This document shows, in pieces, positions 19,350 to 30,431 of a DNA stretch of 64,000 bases (the stretch's first letter is position 1; every line of letters begins with the position of its first letter). The translations under genes were made by a program, and so were the position numbers. Source of the DNA: Peribolospora baueri (lineage: Eukaryota > Basidiomycota > Peribolosporomycetes > Peribolosporales > Peribolosporaceae); NCBI GenBank assembly GCA_029717555.1, contig JAMDHS010000019.1, forward strand, positions 214,941 to 278,940, written 5' to 3'. The notes beneath the pieces are model-generated. The model made no database searches, was not told the DNA's origin, and saw only the letters and a program-made list of their open reading frames with translations.

Positions 19350-22300
19350 ATGACGCCCTCGCCAGCCATGGCTGGCCCACGGCAGGCGCTAACGCGACGT
19401 AGTCGCCGGCGCACGCTCAGCCTTCCCCCACCGCGTTCATCGTCCGATATACCACCACCATCGTCCATATCCGCGTCGGCACTCGACTCGGTCGCCTCAA
19501 GAACGACCGGACGAGTACCCTCTACGGCTCTTCCCTGTTTCTCTCCCTTTCCACTGTCTCTCTTATCCTCCTCGGGCCCTTGCGCCGACGAGACTCCGCA
19601 TTCATCCTTCCTGAGAGGCCGCGTTGGCGACCCCGACCGTCCGAACCGCTCGCCGTAAGCTTTGCCGACGATGTGAGAGTTCGCTTGTCACGGTCATTTC
19701 CCCGCCCTCCCCCTCCTCCCTCCCGTCACTGACTCCTTGTCTCTCTGCTCTTCCTCACGCCTTCTCACCCAACCTTCGGCTAGGCCCCTTCCCGACGAGC
19801 GCAAATCCGAAGGCGTATCCTCCCTCATCGCCAGGTTTCAACAGCAGAACATTGACGCCAAGGCAGAGGCGGAGAGGGATGCCCATCGCGATCGCGTTCT
19901 AGCTGCCGGTCGGCAGAGCCTTGACTCCGTGGGGAGACCTTTCAGCCCCCAACAGCTGAGGAGTCTGAGCAGACCTGGGTCCGGTTTTGCTGTCAGGAGC
20001 TCTTTTGAGCTGCCGAAGGCGGAAGGGGCAGAGGTACCCTCACAGGAGGCGCCGTCTACAGCCGATTCAGATGCTATTCCCGGTGCTACTTCCGCAGAGG
20101 AGGGGGCGGGGAAGTCGCAGACATCTCCCCCTTCGGCTCCTGTGGAGGAGAGCAAGCCTGAGGAGCCTACTCCCAGCAATGGCGAGGCGAAGAAGCCGGT
20201 TAAGGTGATACAAAACTGTCCTTTCTATGATGCTATGGATATTTTTTGGGACTTTTTCTAATGCGTACACTCGTACTCCATCATATATGCTACTCTTGTT
20301 ATCTTCAGGACACGACTGCATTGGCTGCCGCGCCTGCTGCCAAAACGACACCTGTCGCAAAGGGTACCCCGTCCAAGACCACCACGGCCAAGCCGGCGTC
20401 TGCCGCTGGCAAGCCCACCACGGCACCGACAAAGGCATCCGGCACGCCAGCCAGCAGCACCGCGACCCCTCGAACCGCGAGAACCACTGTCGCTTCTTCC
20501 ACCGTGTCGCCTCGATCGACGTCGACCGCCAAACCCACTTCTGCGGCTCGATCAACGCCCACCTCCGCGACTCGTCCGCGTCCGTCTTCGACCTCTTCGA
20601 CGCCCGGCGCTGCTAGGAAGCCAGCTACGAGCTCGATTGCCTCTCCCGCTAGGTCGGCGGGTGCAGGAGGCACCCCGGCGAAGTCAACTCCCGTCCGTAC
20701 CGCGAAATCTCCTCCTCCAGCTGCCAGTGCGGCACGCGCAAGTGCCATCAAGAGCGCCACTTCGTCCACATCTCCCCCAAAGCCTTCCACTCGAACGTCG
20801 TCGACGACGACGGCGAGCGGGGGAAGGATCGCCTCGACGATGACGTCCGCCGCCAAGCCACGCGTCAGCGCCGCAGGCACTGGTCCGTCGCGGACGACGA
20901 CGAGCGGCGCGCAAAGGTCGTCTGTCGGACCCGGCGTAAGGTCGACGACCGCTCTTCGAGCCAGCACTGGTGCCGCTACCGGTACGCCTCCCTCCCGTCC
21001 GCGCCCCAGCAGCAGCCCGTCCGTCGCCAGTTCAAACGCCGCCGTCAAGCCTCGCGTCTCTACCACCAGCGACAAGCCTGTTTCAAGGACCGCGACCACG
21101 ACAGCCGCTCGCGCCGGTAGTGGAGTTCCGCCGGCCAAAACTGCGGGCGCCAAGGCCACACCGTCTTCCGCCTCCACCGCCGCCTCTAAGTCCAAGATAA
21201 ATGACGTGGGTGCGGGCACGGGTGTCAAGGCCAAGGCAGTTGCCGTAGGAGCTGGTGTTGCCGCCGCGGGCCTTGTCAAGGCGGCTGCTGCAAAGGCCAA
21301 GGATGTGAAGCAGGCTATGAGTGGGGACGGTGGAAAGGAGGTGGAAGATGTCAAGGGAGAGAAGGGAGAGGAGGACAGCGGGACCCTTCCCGCTGCTGCT
21401 CCTGAAGGCTCCTCTGACGCCGCCACGGCTCCTGCACCTGAGGCTGCTCCTGAACCTGAGGCTCCTGCACCTGAAGCTGCTCCTACGCCTGAAGCTACTC
21501 CTGAAGGCTCCTCTGACACCGCCACAGCTCCTGCACCTGAGGCTGCTCCTGCACCTGAAGCTGCCGATAGCCCCCAGGGTTCTGGGGAGGCCCAGGACGA
21601 ATGTGCGACAACCGCGTTGCCCACTGCTTCGGTTGGACAACGACTTCAAGAGACGTCCGAGCAGCAGGACAAAGCCCAATCCGAGCCGGCGGCCACGGCG
21701 GAGGAGGAAGAAGTGAAGGAGCAAGGTGATGCTGCTGACACTACAACTCCCGATTCTGCCGCTCCTTCGGCTGAGCCCATCGATGCGCCTAGTGAGGAGG
21801 CCCAGACTGAGGCTGGTGCTGCAGATGCGCCTGACGTCAAGGAAGAAATGGAGGAGGAGCCTCTTGTGAATGCTGATGGTGAGCAGCCCGCCGTCGAGAA
21901 CGCTGCCGAGGAGCATTCGAGCTCAGAGGAGGTGCCGTCTGCCCCCGTGGACGATCACGAGGCAGGCATGACCGAGACTCGCGCGCCCGAGCACGCCGCT
22001 CCGTCCGCTGTGGAGCCTTCCGACGACGGGCGTGTGGCAGCCATCGTGGAGAAGCCTGAAGCCAGCGAAAAACCTGTTAACTCTGCTCAGGCCGCCATCG
22101 GTCCAGAGACTAAGCAACTTGTAGGAGGAGCACCGTCGCCGAAGGCCATGTCCACCACGGCGGCCGACCCGTCGTCCGGCCGTTCTGGATTCACCACTCC
22201 CGGTTCCATCGGCGCCGATCCCGATCCTGATTACCACAGGAGGCTCGCCGCGCAGATACAGCCTTCTGTCCTAGGCGTCGATGTCGGCACAGTCGATGCG

Positions 22301-22885
22301 GAGGATTCTGACGAATCGGCTCCAGCCACCGCCAAGGAGGGTGACACCGAAGCTGAGCCCGAGCCGGCGTCCGAAGCACATAAAGAAGATACGGAAACGA
22401 AACCTGCTCAACAAGATGCAGTAGCGGACGCAAAAGTACTGCACACCGTCTCGGGAGCGACGGTCGGCCAGGCTGGTGAGGATGCGGCTCCAGAACCTGA
22501 AACCTCCGTCGCATCCGCTCCGGCCACTGAGGAGACGCGCCCGGAGCCCGCCACCGAGGACGTCAAAGAAGCCTCGTCCGAACCCACTCCCGCCTCCGCC
22601 CTTTCTTCCGTTCCCGCTCCCTCCAAGCCAGCTCTCGAAGCAGCAGGGTCCTCCCTCCCCGCCGATGCATCGTCCAGGACCAGCGGGAGGACACTCGCTC
22701 AGATCCTCGCTGAGGCGGACGCTGCTATGGCGGAAGGAGACACAGAAGAGGGTATGAACATTGAGGATGGAGAGGAGAATGACGTGAAAGGGTTGCGCGA
22801 CGAGGACGTGGAGATGGCCGATGTGGAAGGTTCGTCTGATCGACGTGCTGTCGATGCCGACGAGGAAGAAGAGGAGGAACTCTAA
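19350..22885 (+). CDS. Large Ala/Pro/Ser/Thr-rich low-complexity protein, unknown
   Basis: Not recognised. Three exons fit in phase: 19350 to about 19656 (donor GTAAGC), about 19785-20205 (acceptor CTAG, donor GTGATA) and about 20310-22885. The N-terminus is basic and Ser-rich. A charged helical patch, LIARFQQQNIDAKAEAERDAHRDRVLAAGRQ, is the only ordered-looking stretch. Residues after exon 2 are a long basic Ala/Ser/Thr/Pro/Lys/Arg region, followed by an acidic Ala/Glu/Pro region with a 33-residue tandem repeat. The C-terminus has TSGRTLAQILAEADAAMAEGD and ends in a run of Glu. The basic-then-acidic layout and lack of signal peptide suggest an intracellular scaffold or microtubule/chromatin-type protein, but that is a guess. 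ATG 19369 is an alternative start. Confidence 0.75.
21401..21570 (+). repeat. 99-bp tandem repeat in the Ala/Pro/Glu region
   Basis: Two near-identical copies, beginning at 21401 and 21500 (the second partial), encode PEGSSDxATAPAPEAAP followed by further APEA-type units. The period is 99 bp, so the frame is kept at 33 residues. The high identity suggests a recent duplication. Confidence 0.8.
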
Positions 22886-23807
22886 CCGGCGAAGGAAGGC
22901 AGTTCGTCTACCGTCCGCGTTTCTTGTCGCCTTCCTTCACCGTCTGCCCATCTCGTCCATCTTCACACTTGCCTCACCCTACGACGGGGAAATAACGAAC
23001 AAATGACGCCTACGAAAATAGCGGAAAGCTAAGACAAATCACGACCGTAGTATTTCGATTTTTACTTTTGATTGTCCGTCGCCTTTTTGTTCTTCTTGTA
23101 TGCGGTCGAGGGGACCGGCCTTCACGCTACCTGGGGTTTCTCTCCCTCCTTTGACCTCCTTTGACCTCACCTCAGGTCACCTGATAGCATGTTCGCCGGA
23201 ATGGTCCGTTTCCGCTCTCTCGCCCTGTACGTCGCCGTCTAGGTCCGTACCCCCTCTTTCCGCAGCCCCCACACACGTACAAACGTCCCATCCCATTCCA
23301 GTTCACGGGTTACCCTCCCCCTCCTTTCCTCCCCCTTCCTACCCTTTCGCTTTCTGGTCCGGTTCCCTCGCCCCTCTTGGATGCCCAATGGAGAAATCTG
23401 AAATTTTGTCTTGGTCATGGAACCAGTGAATGCTCCAAGCGTGTCTGCCGGACTTTAGACCTGCACCTCCAGCCCGTGTTTGTTCTCAAAGGGCCGTCTC
23501 GAACCAGATCCCTGGCCTGGCCATGCAAGGGTGTCTTCCAGGCGATCTGCGCTAACCCCAGCACCGTGGGGGGAGAGGATGTCAGTGTCAACAAACGTTT
23601 ATTCGGGCTATGTCGTGCTGCCAAGAGAGATGAGCAAAAGACGCCTGGCCTCGCCGCGGCCTTGGAGCTTCGGAAACAAAAGCCGATGAAGGTGGAGCGA
23701 AGGCGCGGTGCGGCGGGCGATCTCAGTACAGAGGAGTGGAGGTGGGTGGACGACGATCAGCGAGCACGACCACGACCACCTTGAGAAGAAATAAGGAGCG
23801 CTGCAGG

Positions 23808-23839
<32 letters not shown>

Positions 23840-24215
23840 CTGTGCTAAAAAGGGAGAAGCGGTTTGGCGACTTCCCACTCGACTTGCCGCGTCTAGACGG
23901 CGGTTTTCCAGGGTCAGAATCGTCGTCCGTCTTTGAGGAGCTTGCCCTCTCAGGCGCAGGCGATCTTCGCAAGACCCTTTCAGGACGCCGCGCGCCCGTT
24001 TCAAGAATGCTAGAACACGGATGTTGTAGAGTGAACGACACATCGTGACCATGCCCATCCTTTCCGGATCCAGCGTCTAAGACGAGCGTCACAAAAATTT
24101 CAGACACGAGAAGCAAGGCGCAAACGCGGGAAGGAAAGTGGATCCGGACAGCGCCAGGCTAGTGCGTGTCGACTGGGTGGGTGGTTGACTTGAGTCGTCT
24201 TCGCCTTTGTCCTAT
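22886..24215. other. Convergent intergenic region, no gene seen
   Basis: About 1.3 kb between two convergent genes. It holds a direct repeat CCTTTGACCT near 23148-23170 followed by an inverted AGGTCA, and a run of 29 A at 23808-23836. A few frames are open (for example 23377-23784) but lack domains and splice-consistent extension. No tRNA-like B box was noticed. Confidence 0.4.
23808..23836 (+). repeat. Poly-A homopolymer, 29 bp
   Basis: An uninterrupted run of 29 A in a GC-rich genome, in the convergent interval. I see no target-site duplication or processed coding sequence next to it, so it is listed as a simple repeat. Confidence 0.9.
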
Positions 24216-25174
24216 TCACTTGCCCAGCCTCGAGTCGAGGAGGTCTTTGGTCAGCTCGCCGTCTCGGATGTCGATGACCTGCGGGATCGTACGATGCGAC
24301 GACAGAGAAAGAAGAAACGAGGCAGGGCGCCGGGGCGTTAGTCGAATAAGCGCCCGTCATCCGACCTCGGCGCGTGTGGAAGGGGATGACATGGCACGGA
24401 GATGGGCAGAGCGAGACCAAGGCAAAGAAAGAAAGAGAAGGCAGGGACGTACTTTGGCAATGTCGGTTTGGACGGAGAAGTAGCTCAGCGCCGAGGTGTA
24501 GAGAGTGAGGAGTTCGGTGGAGGAAGTGGACGGCGCCCAGTAGACAATGCACAGGGGCTGTGAGCGATGTAATGGGGGTAGAGGTGAGTCACGATCGGTG
24601 CGCCATTCGACTCTGTGCGATGGCAGCGGACTCGCTGCCATCCCACTAAGAGACAAAGAGGTCGACAAGTTGACGCACGTAAGATGTTCGCCCGTCGTTG
24701 TGCTGTAGAGCGTAGGAGAGCACGACGTAGCGCGGGGAATTTTCGGGAAGCTCTGATCATAGACGGCAGCATCAAGAAGAGAGGAGAAGAATGGTTTAGT
24801 GCGGGGTGAGCGCGTATGTGCTTAATGGACTCGGATCACCGCCCCAGGCCTGCATCTCAATCTCATCACATCCCGTTGTCGACCCACGTCCAAGACGAGC
24901 AAGCAACTCACCTTCCACAAGGTCCTCCAACGAAACCGAGTCAAACTCCTCCTCCTCCTCCATGACGAGCTTCTGCTTGTTAATCTTGACCACTAGCGCC
25001 GAGCTGCCAGAGGAGCGCTTGCCCAGGCGGAACTTGCGCAGCTTGGCGAGGAGGTCGGCGGGGACGTCGACGGTGTTGTTGGCGGACTAAGGCAGGAAAG
25101 GGAGAGGGAGAGGGGGGTGAGCTGCACTGAATGACATGCTCTGCTCTTAGCCCCTGCTCAGACTCGCGCACCAT
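24216..25174 (-). CDS. AIM7: Glia maturation factor homolog (GMF, ADF-homology domain)
   Basis: GMF is an ADF/cofilin-fold protein that binds Arp2/3 and promotes debranching of actin filaments. Exons encode SANNTVDVPADLLAKLRKFRLGKR, ALVVKINKQKLVMEEEEEFDSVSLEDLVE, ELPENSPRYVVLSYALQHNDGRTSY, PLCIVYWAPSTSSTELLTLYTSAL, VQTDIAKV and IDIRDGELTKDLLDSRLGK. Together they cover one complete ADF-H domain of about 140 residues. RYVVLSYxLxHxDGRxSYPL and the LYTSAL block are typical of GMF rather than cofilin. The only start that fits is an ATG at 25172-25174 directly followed by a GTGCGC donor. The first coding exon is then just the start codon, joined in phase to TCC GCC. The last exon ends at TGA 24216. 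Confidence 0.88.
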
Positions 25175-25749
25175 GTCGGCTTGCTTGTGCGTTCAAAGCG
25201 GTGGTGGTAGTCGTCTGTCGCCTCTGTCGTCGATGATCGCGATCACGATTGCCGCCGCGCAACGTCTTGTGCTTGGCCGCCGCAGCCTTACGTTGGTTCA
25301 GCTCTTTGCCCAACCGAGCCGATGCCTGAAGAAGAGACAAAGAAGAGGGGCAACGAGGAGAGCAGATGCGGGAGCTCTTGCTCGGAGAGACTTGTTGCGT
25401 CGACACGTATCTTGCAACTTGGCCTCCGACGAAGGGAAGGGCTGCTCGTTGTGACCGTATCTGTGGAAGGTCGACGACTATCTCCGATCAGCCGAGCTGC
25501 CGACGCGGAGCAAGGCGTGATTGATTAGCAGAGGTGAGACTTGGAAGAGGGCGAAGACGCGGAGAGGAAGATGTATAAGAATATGAGACGTCGGCCTCCA
25601 CTGGACGTCGAGGTGTAGTGTCCTGTCGTCCTCGGCGCTCCTCTGTCTGCTCCAAGTCCTCCCTTCTATTCCCTTCGCGACACAGAGCAGATCTGTCCGG
25701 CCGGCGGCCAATCAAAGCGGAAGCGGCCCATCGACCTGCGAGCAAGGCT
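25175..25749. promoter_or_regulatory. Divergent intergenic region GMF / MFS transporter
   Basis: About 575 bp between divergent start codons. Minus-strand frames (25158-25406 and 25478-25805) are Arg/Gln-rich or featureless and are treated as non-coding leader or promoter. No specific site identified. Confidence 0.35.
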
Positions 25750-28700
25750 ATGGCTTCCGACACTGGGCAAGAGGCGCCGCCCCAGCAAGGCCCTCCCCAT
25801 GCCACAACTGATGTCGCCCAAGGCGACGTAAAGGTTTATTCTCAGACGCCTGCTGCACGCCCCGTCACGGCAGCAGGGGCAACAACAGCGTTGATAAACG
25901 ACGGACCCGGCCAGGAGGACGAAACGGCCATGTCCACCCTAGCGCGGATCAAGAGCAAGGCTGGCACAGTTAGCTTGGGCGGCGTCTCTGTTGCTGTGAG
26001 CCACTCATCTCACTCGCTCGTCGTACTCTTTCTTTACCGCCCTCTCTCCCGCTCACCTGCCTGTCGTGCTTTCGTGTGAAGGCCACCGTCCAAGACAAGA
26101 CCCGAGTCATAGCACTTGTCGCGACCGTTGCACTGTCGCAGGTATGCAACGTGGGAAGGTATGTCCATGCCCACGTTTCCGCCTGTCTCGAAAAGGTCTC
26201 GCGTGGTGACATCGAGAGGTGCTTCTCTTTCTCCCCGTCGGCCCCCCCTATCCAGCATTCAAGCCATCATTGTTGCTCTCCCTTCCATCGGAAGAGACCT
26301 TGAAATCCCCGAGTACAGTTTAGAATGGGTGCTTAGCGCTTATTCTCTTACGTTCGTGAGTTGACCGTTTCTGCTTTCTCCGAATCTGACCGATCGTGTC
26401 TCGCCGGCGTCCACCTTGTCAGGACTCGGCTATGGAGCGGCCCGCTTCGCTGTTTGTCGTTGTGTGTGGGCTGGCTCGCTCATGGGTTTTGCGTTCATCT
26501 TCGCGATTGTGTTCGCACGCCATCCGCAGGGATGCTTCCTCCTCTTCTTCGGACGCCTTGCCGACATCTATGGCCATCGCGTCGTGCGTTTCACTCACCT
26601 TATTCTCGCAGCCGAACATTTCGCTTTTCCTCACGCGGCCTCTGTTCCTTTCGTCCATTTGCCAGATCTACCTCCTCGGCACCACCATCTATCTCGCCTT
26701 CTCCATCGCCTGCGGGTTCGCTCCGTCCCAGATCTCCCTAGACGTCTTCAGAGCCTTCCAGGGCATTGGGGCAGCTGCTTTCATCCCCTCAGCCATAGGC
26801 ATATTGTCTCTCACTTTCCCTCCGGGTCACGCTAGGAGCCTCGCTTTTGCGACGTTTAGTGCTGGCGCTCCCGTTGGGGCTGGCGTGGGTGCCGTAGTTG
26901 GCGGGTGAGTCCGCGGCGTAGTTTCCGTCCAATCCGGTGACTTGTTCAATGAGGACGTCTTGTCTGCGTCAACGCTCATTCTGCTTTTCACTTTCCCACT
27001 TCCTCTCAACCCAGCCTCTTGACTCAGTACACTCATCCCAACTGGCGTTCAGTATTCTTCTTCCTGGCCGGCCTCGCAGGTTTTACTCTTCTGTCGGGAC
27101 TGTTCGTGGTGCCGACGGACGTGATTCGCAAAGACTCGGACAGATCGATCGACTGGCTCGGTGCCATTGTCGCTACCCTCGGGCTCGTTCTGCTCGTGTT
27201 CGCTCTCAGCCAGGGGCAGGGGGCTAGTTCTGGGTGGAAAACAGGCTGTAAGTACGAGGCTGGTGACGAATCGCTCTCCTGCACAGATATCACCACCATT
27301 GCTCATCATCCGCCTACCAATTCCTGCCATCGCTCCGTCTTGCCTTTCTCTCCTCCGACGCCCCCATGCACAACAGATATCATCGCTCTCCTCATCGTCT
27401 CCGTCCTCCTCCTCATGCTGTTCATAGCCTGGGAGTACTACCTCACCCGGCGTCGCGAATCGGGTCGCAAAGCCGTGGCGCCGCTGATGAGGACGAGTAT
27501 CTTTAAAAAGGGCCGATTTGCAATCATCCTCACCGTCGGATTCTTCGGCTGGGCCGGCTTCACTTGCGTTTTCTTCTATGCTACGCTGCTGTGAGTTTTT
27601 CTTCCTTCGCGAGGTGCTAGAAGATGGGCTCAGCTCCATCTTTGTCGCCTTACGACTCGGGTTTGGACGTGAACAGGTTCCAGAATTACCAGCATCTCGA
27701 CGTGGTACGTTCATTTGGATTCCCCCTCTTTCCTGGCTTGGACGCTCAAGCTACATGTTTATTCTCTTCTCCAACAGGTTCACACTTTCATCCGTTTCCT
27801 GCCTAATGCCGTCGTGGGCGTCTTGAGTGAGCGCGGATCGTCCAGATGCGGTCGGAACGCCTTTGTTTGAATTTTGCAGCTGGACTCACATGGTCGTGGA
27901 TGCTCCTGGAACACGATCGACCCTCAGTCTGCGTCGCATTCGGCATTTTTGTCAGCCGCGTCTCTGCGCAGATCCTCCTCACAGCTGGCGCCGTTGGAAC
28001 GGCTGTAAGTTGACCTGGATGCCCAAAGAGTCCCTTTCTCCTGCTTTCTGCCCCTCCGCCCTTCTCACTCGCTCACTGAACGCCTTGACGTCTCTCTTCT
28101 ACAGGTCGCAGCTCTCCTATTCGCGGTTATACCTCCCCACACGACCTATTGGGCTCTAGGGTTCCCCTCTCTTATCCTCGTCGTCTTTGGCGGCGACATG
28201 ATCTTTGCCACCTGCACCCTTTACTGCACCCTCATAGCCAACGCCGATGAACAAGCTCTCGCCGGAGGCGTCTTCAACACCGTCTCGCAGCTTGCCAATG
28301 CGTTCGGCCTCGCCATTGAGAGCGTCGTAGCTGACTCTGTAACTCGCATGAAAGCGAGGGAAGGTGGGGTGGAAATGGGGTCGAGCAGGACGGCGCCACC
28401 CGAGGCGCTCGTGAAGGGATATCAGGCTGCCTTCTGGACCAGCTTCGCCTTCATGGTCGTCTGTGAGTGTCCTGAGCAACCGAGTCTGCCAGGCAAGTTT
28501 CAGGAACTCATGAACCCCCTCTACCTCGTCAAACGCAGGTATCTTCTTCTGCGTCTTTGGTCTCCACGGCATCGGCGTCATCGGCCAAAAGAAGAAAATG
28601 AATAGTGAAGGCAGTGCTCTCGGCTCTGATGCACAAGGGAGTTTGGAGAAACACACGCAGAGCATGGAGAAACAGAAGTGGGTGGAAGCAGAGGCGCCGC

Positions 28701-28825
28701 CGCCTGAGCTGGGAGCAAACAACGGTATGAGTGAAGAGGGAGAGGGAATCGTCGAAAGGGGGGAAAGGAGAGAGGCAGGTGGAAGTTTGAGGGAGGGGAC
28801 GAGGGTGAAGTCGCCAGTGACTTAA
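25750..28825 (+). CDS. Major facilitator superfamily transporter (DHA2-type drug:H+ antiporter)
   Basis: A plasma- or vacuolar-membrane multi-spanning transporter, likely exporting small toxic compounds by proton antiport. The substrate is unknown. A polar N-terminus of about 80 residues from ATG 25750 is followed by many short exons. In order they give VIALVATVALSQVCNVG, IVALPSIGRDLEIPEYSLEWVLSAYSLTF, then GCFLLFFGRLADIYGHR (MFS motif A). Next are IACGFAPSQISLDVFRAFQGIGAAAFIPSAIGI, SLAFATFSAGAPVGAGVGAVVGG (motif C-like), LLTQYTHPNWRSVFFFLAG and further hydrophobic helices. The family pattern QGIGAAxxxPSA and NWRxxFF places it with ATR1/DHA2 proteins of 14 spans. After the last helix (GIFFCVFGLHGIGVIG) comes a hydrophilic tail. 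At least eight introns; exact boundaries in 27.6-28.1 kb are uncertain. Confidence 0.85.
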
Positions 28826-29393
28826 GTCTGATTTGACAGACTGGTGACATCTTTGGCGAAAACGGCGCCTTGACCGATCCCCGTTCGTCGGCGCCATCCG
28901 TAATTCGTAGACCCTTGCGGTCTCACTATACGATAGACGAAGGGAGACTCCAATCCTTCCATCCATTCCTTCTTCTCGTCTCATGTGCTTGTAGTCGCCG
29001 TCGCTCCACCTCGCAGACGCAGCCCTTCATACCCTGCTTTCAAACGAATTTACAGACCCTGCCACGCTTAAAAGACTCCTGTCCGTCCACGCAGGCCCAA
29101 AACTAGGGCCAGAAGCCCTTACTCGCATGACAAGGTCGTCATCAGCTGTTGGATCTTTCCTGAGGCGGCGGCAGCGAGAAGGAGCGGACGGACGTCGGAA
29201 GTTGCGAGCTGCACACGATCGAGAGACCTTGCCAATGTCACGTGACTCTCTCCCAATATATCGACTTCCACTCTGGACGACGAAAGCGGCGCGAACCACG
29301 ACGGCGCTTATCGACAAACTAGGAACGAGGCAGCTCTGACGATATAGCAGCTCTGACAGGCCTCCGAACTCTCCGTTTGGTTAGGTCCGCCTA
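28826..29393. promoter_or_regulatory. Tandem intergenic region upstream of TRS23
   Basis: About 570 bp with the 3' end of the transporter and the TRS23 promoter. A perfect 10-bp palindrome GTCACGTGAC lies at 29237-29246, with an E-box CACGTG core about 150 bp upstream of the TRS23 ATG. CCAAT occurs just before it at 29232-29236. Confidence 0.45.
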
Positions 29394-30178
29394 ATGGCCC
29401 AGCCTGTGGAAGGACGTCGTGCTGCACCAATGGACAGGCAGGTCTTCGGGCTCTGGCTGATCAACAAAGCCGGCGGTCTCGTCTATCACAAGAATTTCTC
29501 TGGTGCGTCGACATGCGCTATTGGTTTTTTTTTTAATTTTTTTGTTTTATTTTTTGCGTGATCATTGTGGGAATGTTGTGGGCCCTTAACGAAATCGTGC
29601 GATTGGGTGGACGATTCACTCGCACTCTCCACCGCGTCTCCCTTCCCGCCCCTCCCCCTTTTCGCGCGCAGAGAACCACACCAACCTTACTTCAAACGAA
29701 TACCTCGTCCTCGCCGGCACTCTCCATGGCATCCACGCCATCACCAGCCGGTTGAACCCTGTACCCGGAAAGAAGGGCACGGGGCTGGAGACCATCGAGG
29801 CGGACAGCTTTAAGATGACCGTGCTATTGACTGCCACCGGTGAGTCTCCGTGGCCGGTTGATCGGAAGACGTGGCCCCTATCTACTTACCTGTGGACGCT
29901 TGCCTTGAAAGCTCGGTGCCTGGTCCCCATGCTAACCACCTCACTCTTTCTTCCCTCTAACCCAACCGTGACGACCAGGGACGAAATTCGTCCTTATCAC
30001 CTCTCCACTCCATCCTTCTCCTCACGCCTTCCTCCAGAAAGTATACGACGTCTACTCGGACCAGGTGATGAAGAACCCTTTCCACACGCCCGAGATGCCC
30101 ATCCGGGTTGAAGGCTTCGATAAGGCCGTCGAGGCGCTTGTCGGAAGTGGAGCGGCGGCGGGCGCAGTTGGACCTTAA
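29394..30178 (+). CDS. TRS23: TRAPP complex subunit Trs23 (sybindin-like, TRAPPC4)
   Basis: Trs23 is a core longin-fold subunit of the TRAPP complexes, which act as guanine-nucleotide exchange factors for Rab1/Ypt1 in ER-Golgi traffic. Three exons: 29394 to about 29501, about 29672-29840, and about 29980-30178. The first encodes a short polar N-terminus and QVFGLWLINKAGGLVYHKNF. The second encodes ENHTNLTSNEYLVLAGTLHGIHAITSRL and ADSFKMTVLLTAT. The third encodes GTKFVLITSPLHP, FLQKVYDVYSDQVMKNPFHTPEMPIR and a short Ala/Gly-rich end. Both splices restore conserved residues in phase. GTKFVL and YxDxVMKNPFxxxxMPI are the family signature. The length (about 155-160 residues) is close to the mammalian form. 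Confidence 0.93.
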
Positions 30179-30431
30179 CCGAGATTGCGATGGCGGCGGA
30201 GGCGGAGGGGGGGCAGCACAGATGGGAATTTGTTATACCGCGACGATTGGTGAGCTGGGGATGAATTGCCGGGACCAGTGCTACTAAAAGTACATACGAG
30301 CGGAGGCCCGAAGAGGAGGGCTACGTGAACAAGGGAAGATAAATGCGGCAATGGAAGGATGCACCGGCTGTGTTGCGGGCATAATTGCACGCTTATCTAT
30401 GTAAAGACAAGAGAAGTCGACGGCGGGTGCC

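Noticed and set aside
18945-19658. 237-residue plus-strand frame across the hydrolase 5' end
   Set aside because: It begins at a non-ATG codon inside the hydrolase gene; only the part from 19350 is used in the Ala/Pro-rich gene model.
20305-21624. 439-residue open frame on the minus strand
   Set aside because: It is the exact antisense of the Ala/Pro/Ser-rich gene and is open because GC-rich, stop-poor codons dominate that gene. It has only low-complexity sequence.
23148-23185. Nuclear-receptor-like TGACCT/AGGTCA repeats
   Set aside because: Fungi lack such receptors, and the match is to a short, simple pyrimidine-rich repeat.
23377-23784. 135-residue plus-strand frame in the 22.9-24.2 kb interval
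   Set aside because: No domain, no splice partner, and composition like surrounding intergenic DNA.
23700-23900. Retroposon ending at the A29 tract
   Set aside because: No target-site duplication, no coding remnant and no second copy in the window.
25158-25406. Upstream minus-strand coding exon for GMF
   Set aside because: Arg/Thr-rich and unlike any GMF N-terminus; an ATG with a donor directly after it gives the expected short N-terminus.
27049-27714. 221-residue minus-strand frame
   Set aside because: Antisense to transmembrane exons and introns of the MFS gene; composition is that expected of a shadow frame.
2610-28825. A secondary-metabolite cluster made of methyltransferase, hydrolase and MFS transporter
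   Set aside because: These genes are spread over 26 kb with ten or so housekeeping genes between them and no backbone synthase.
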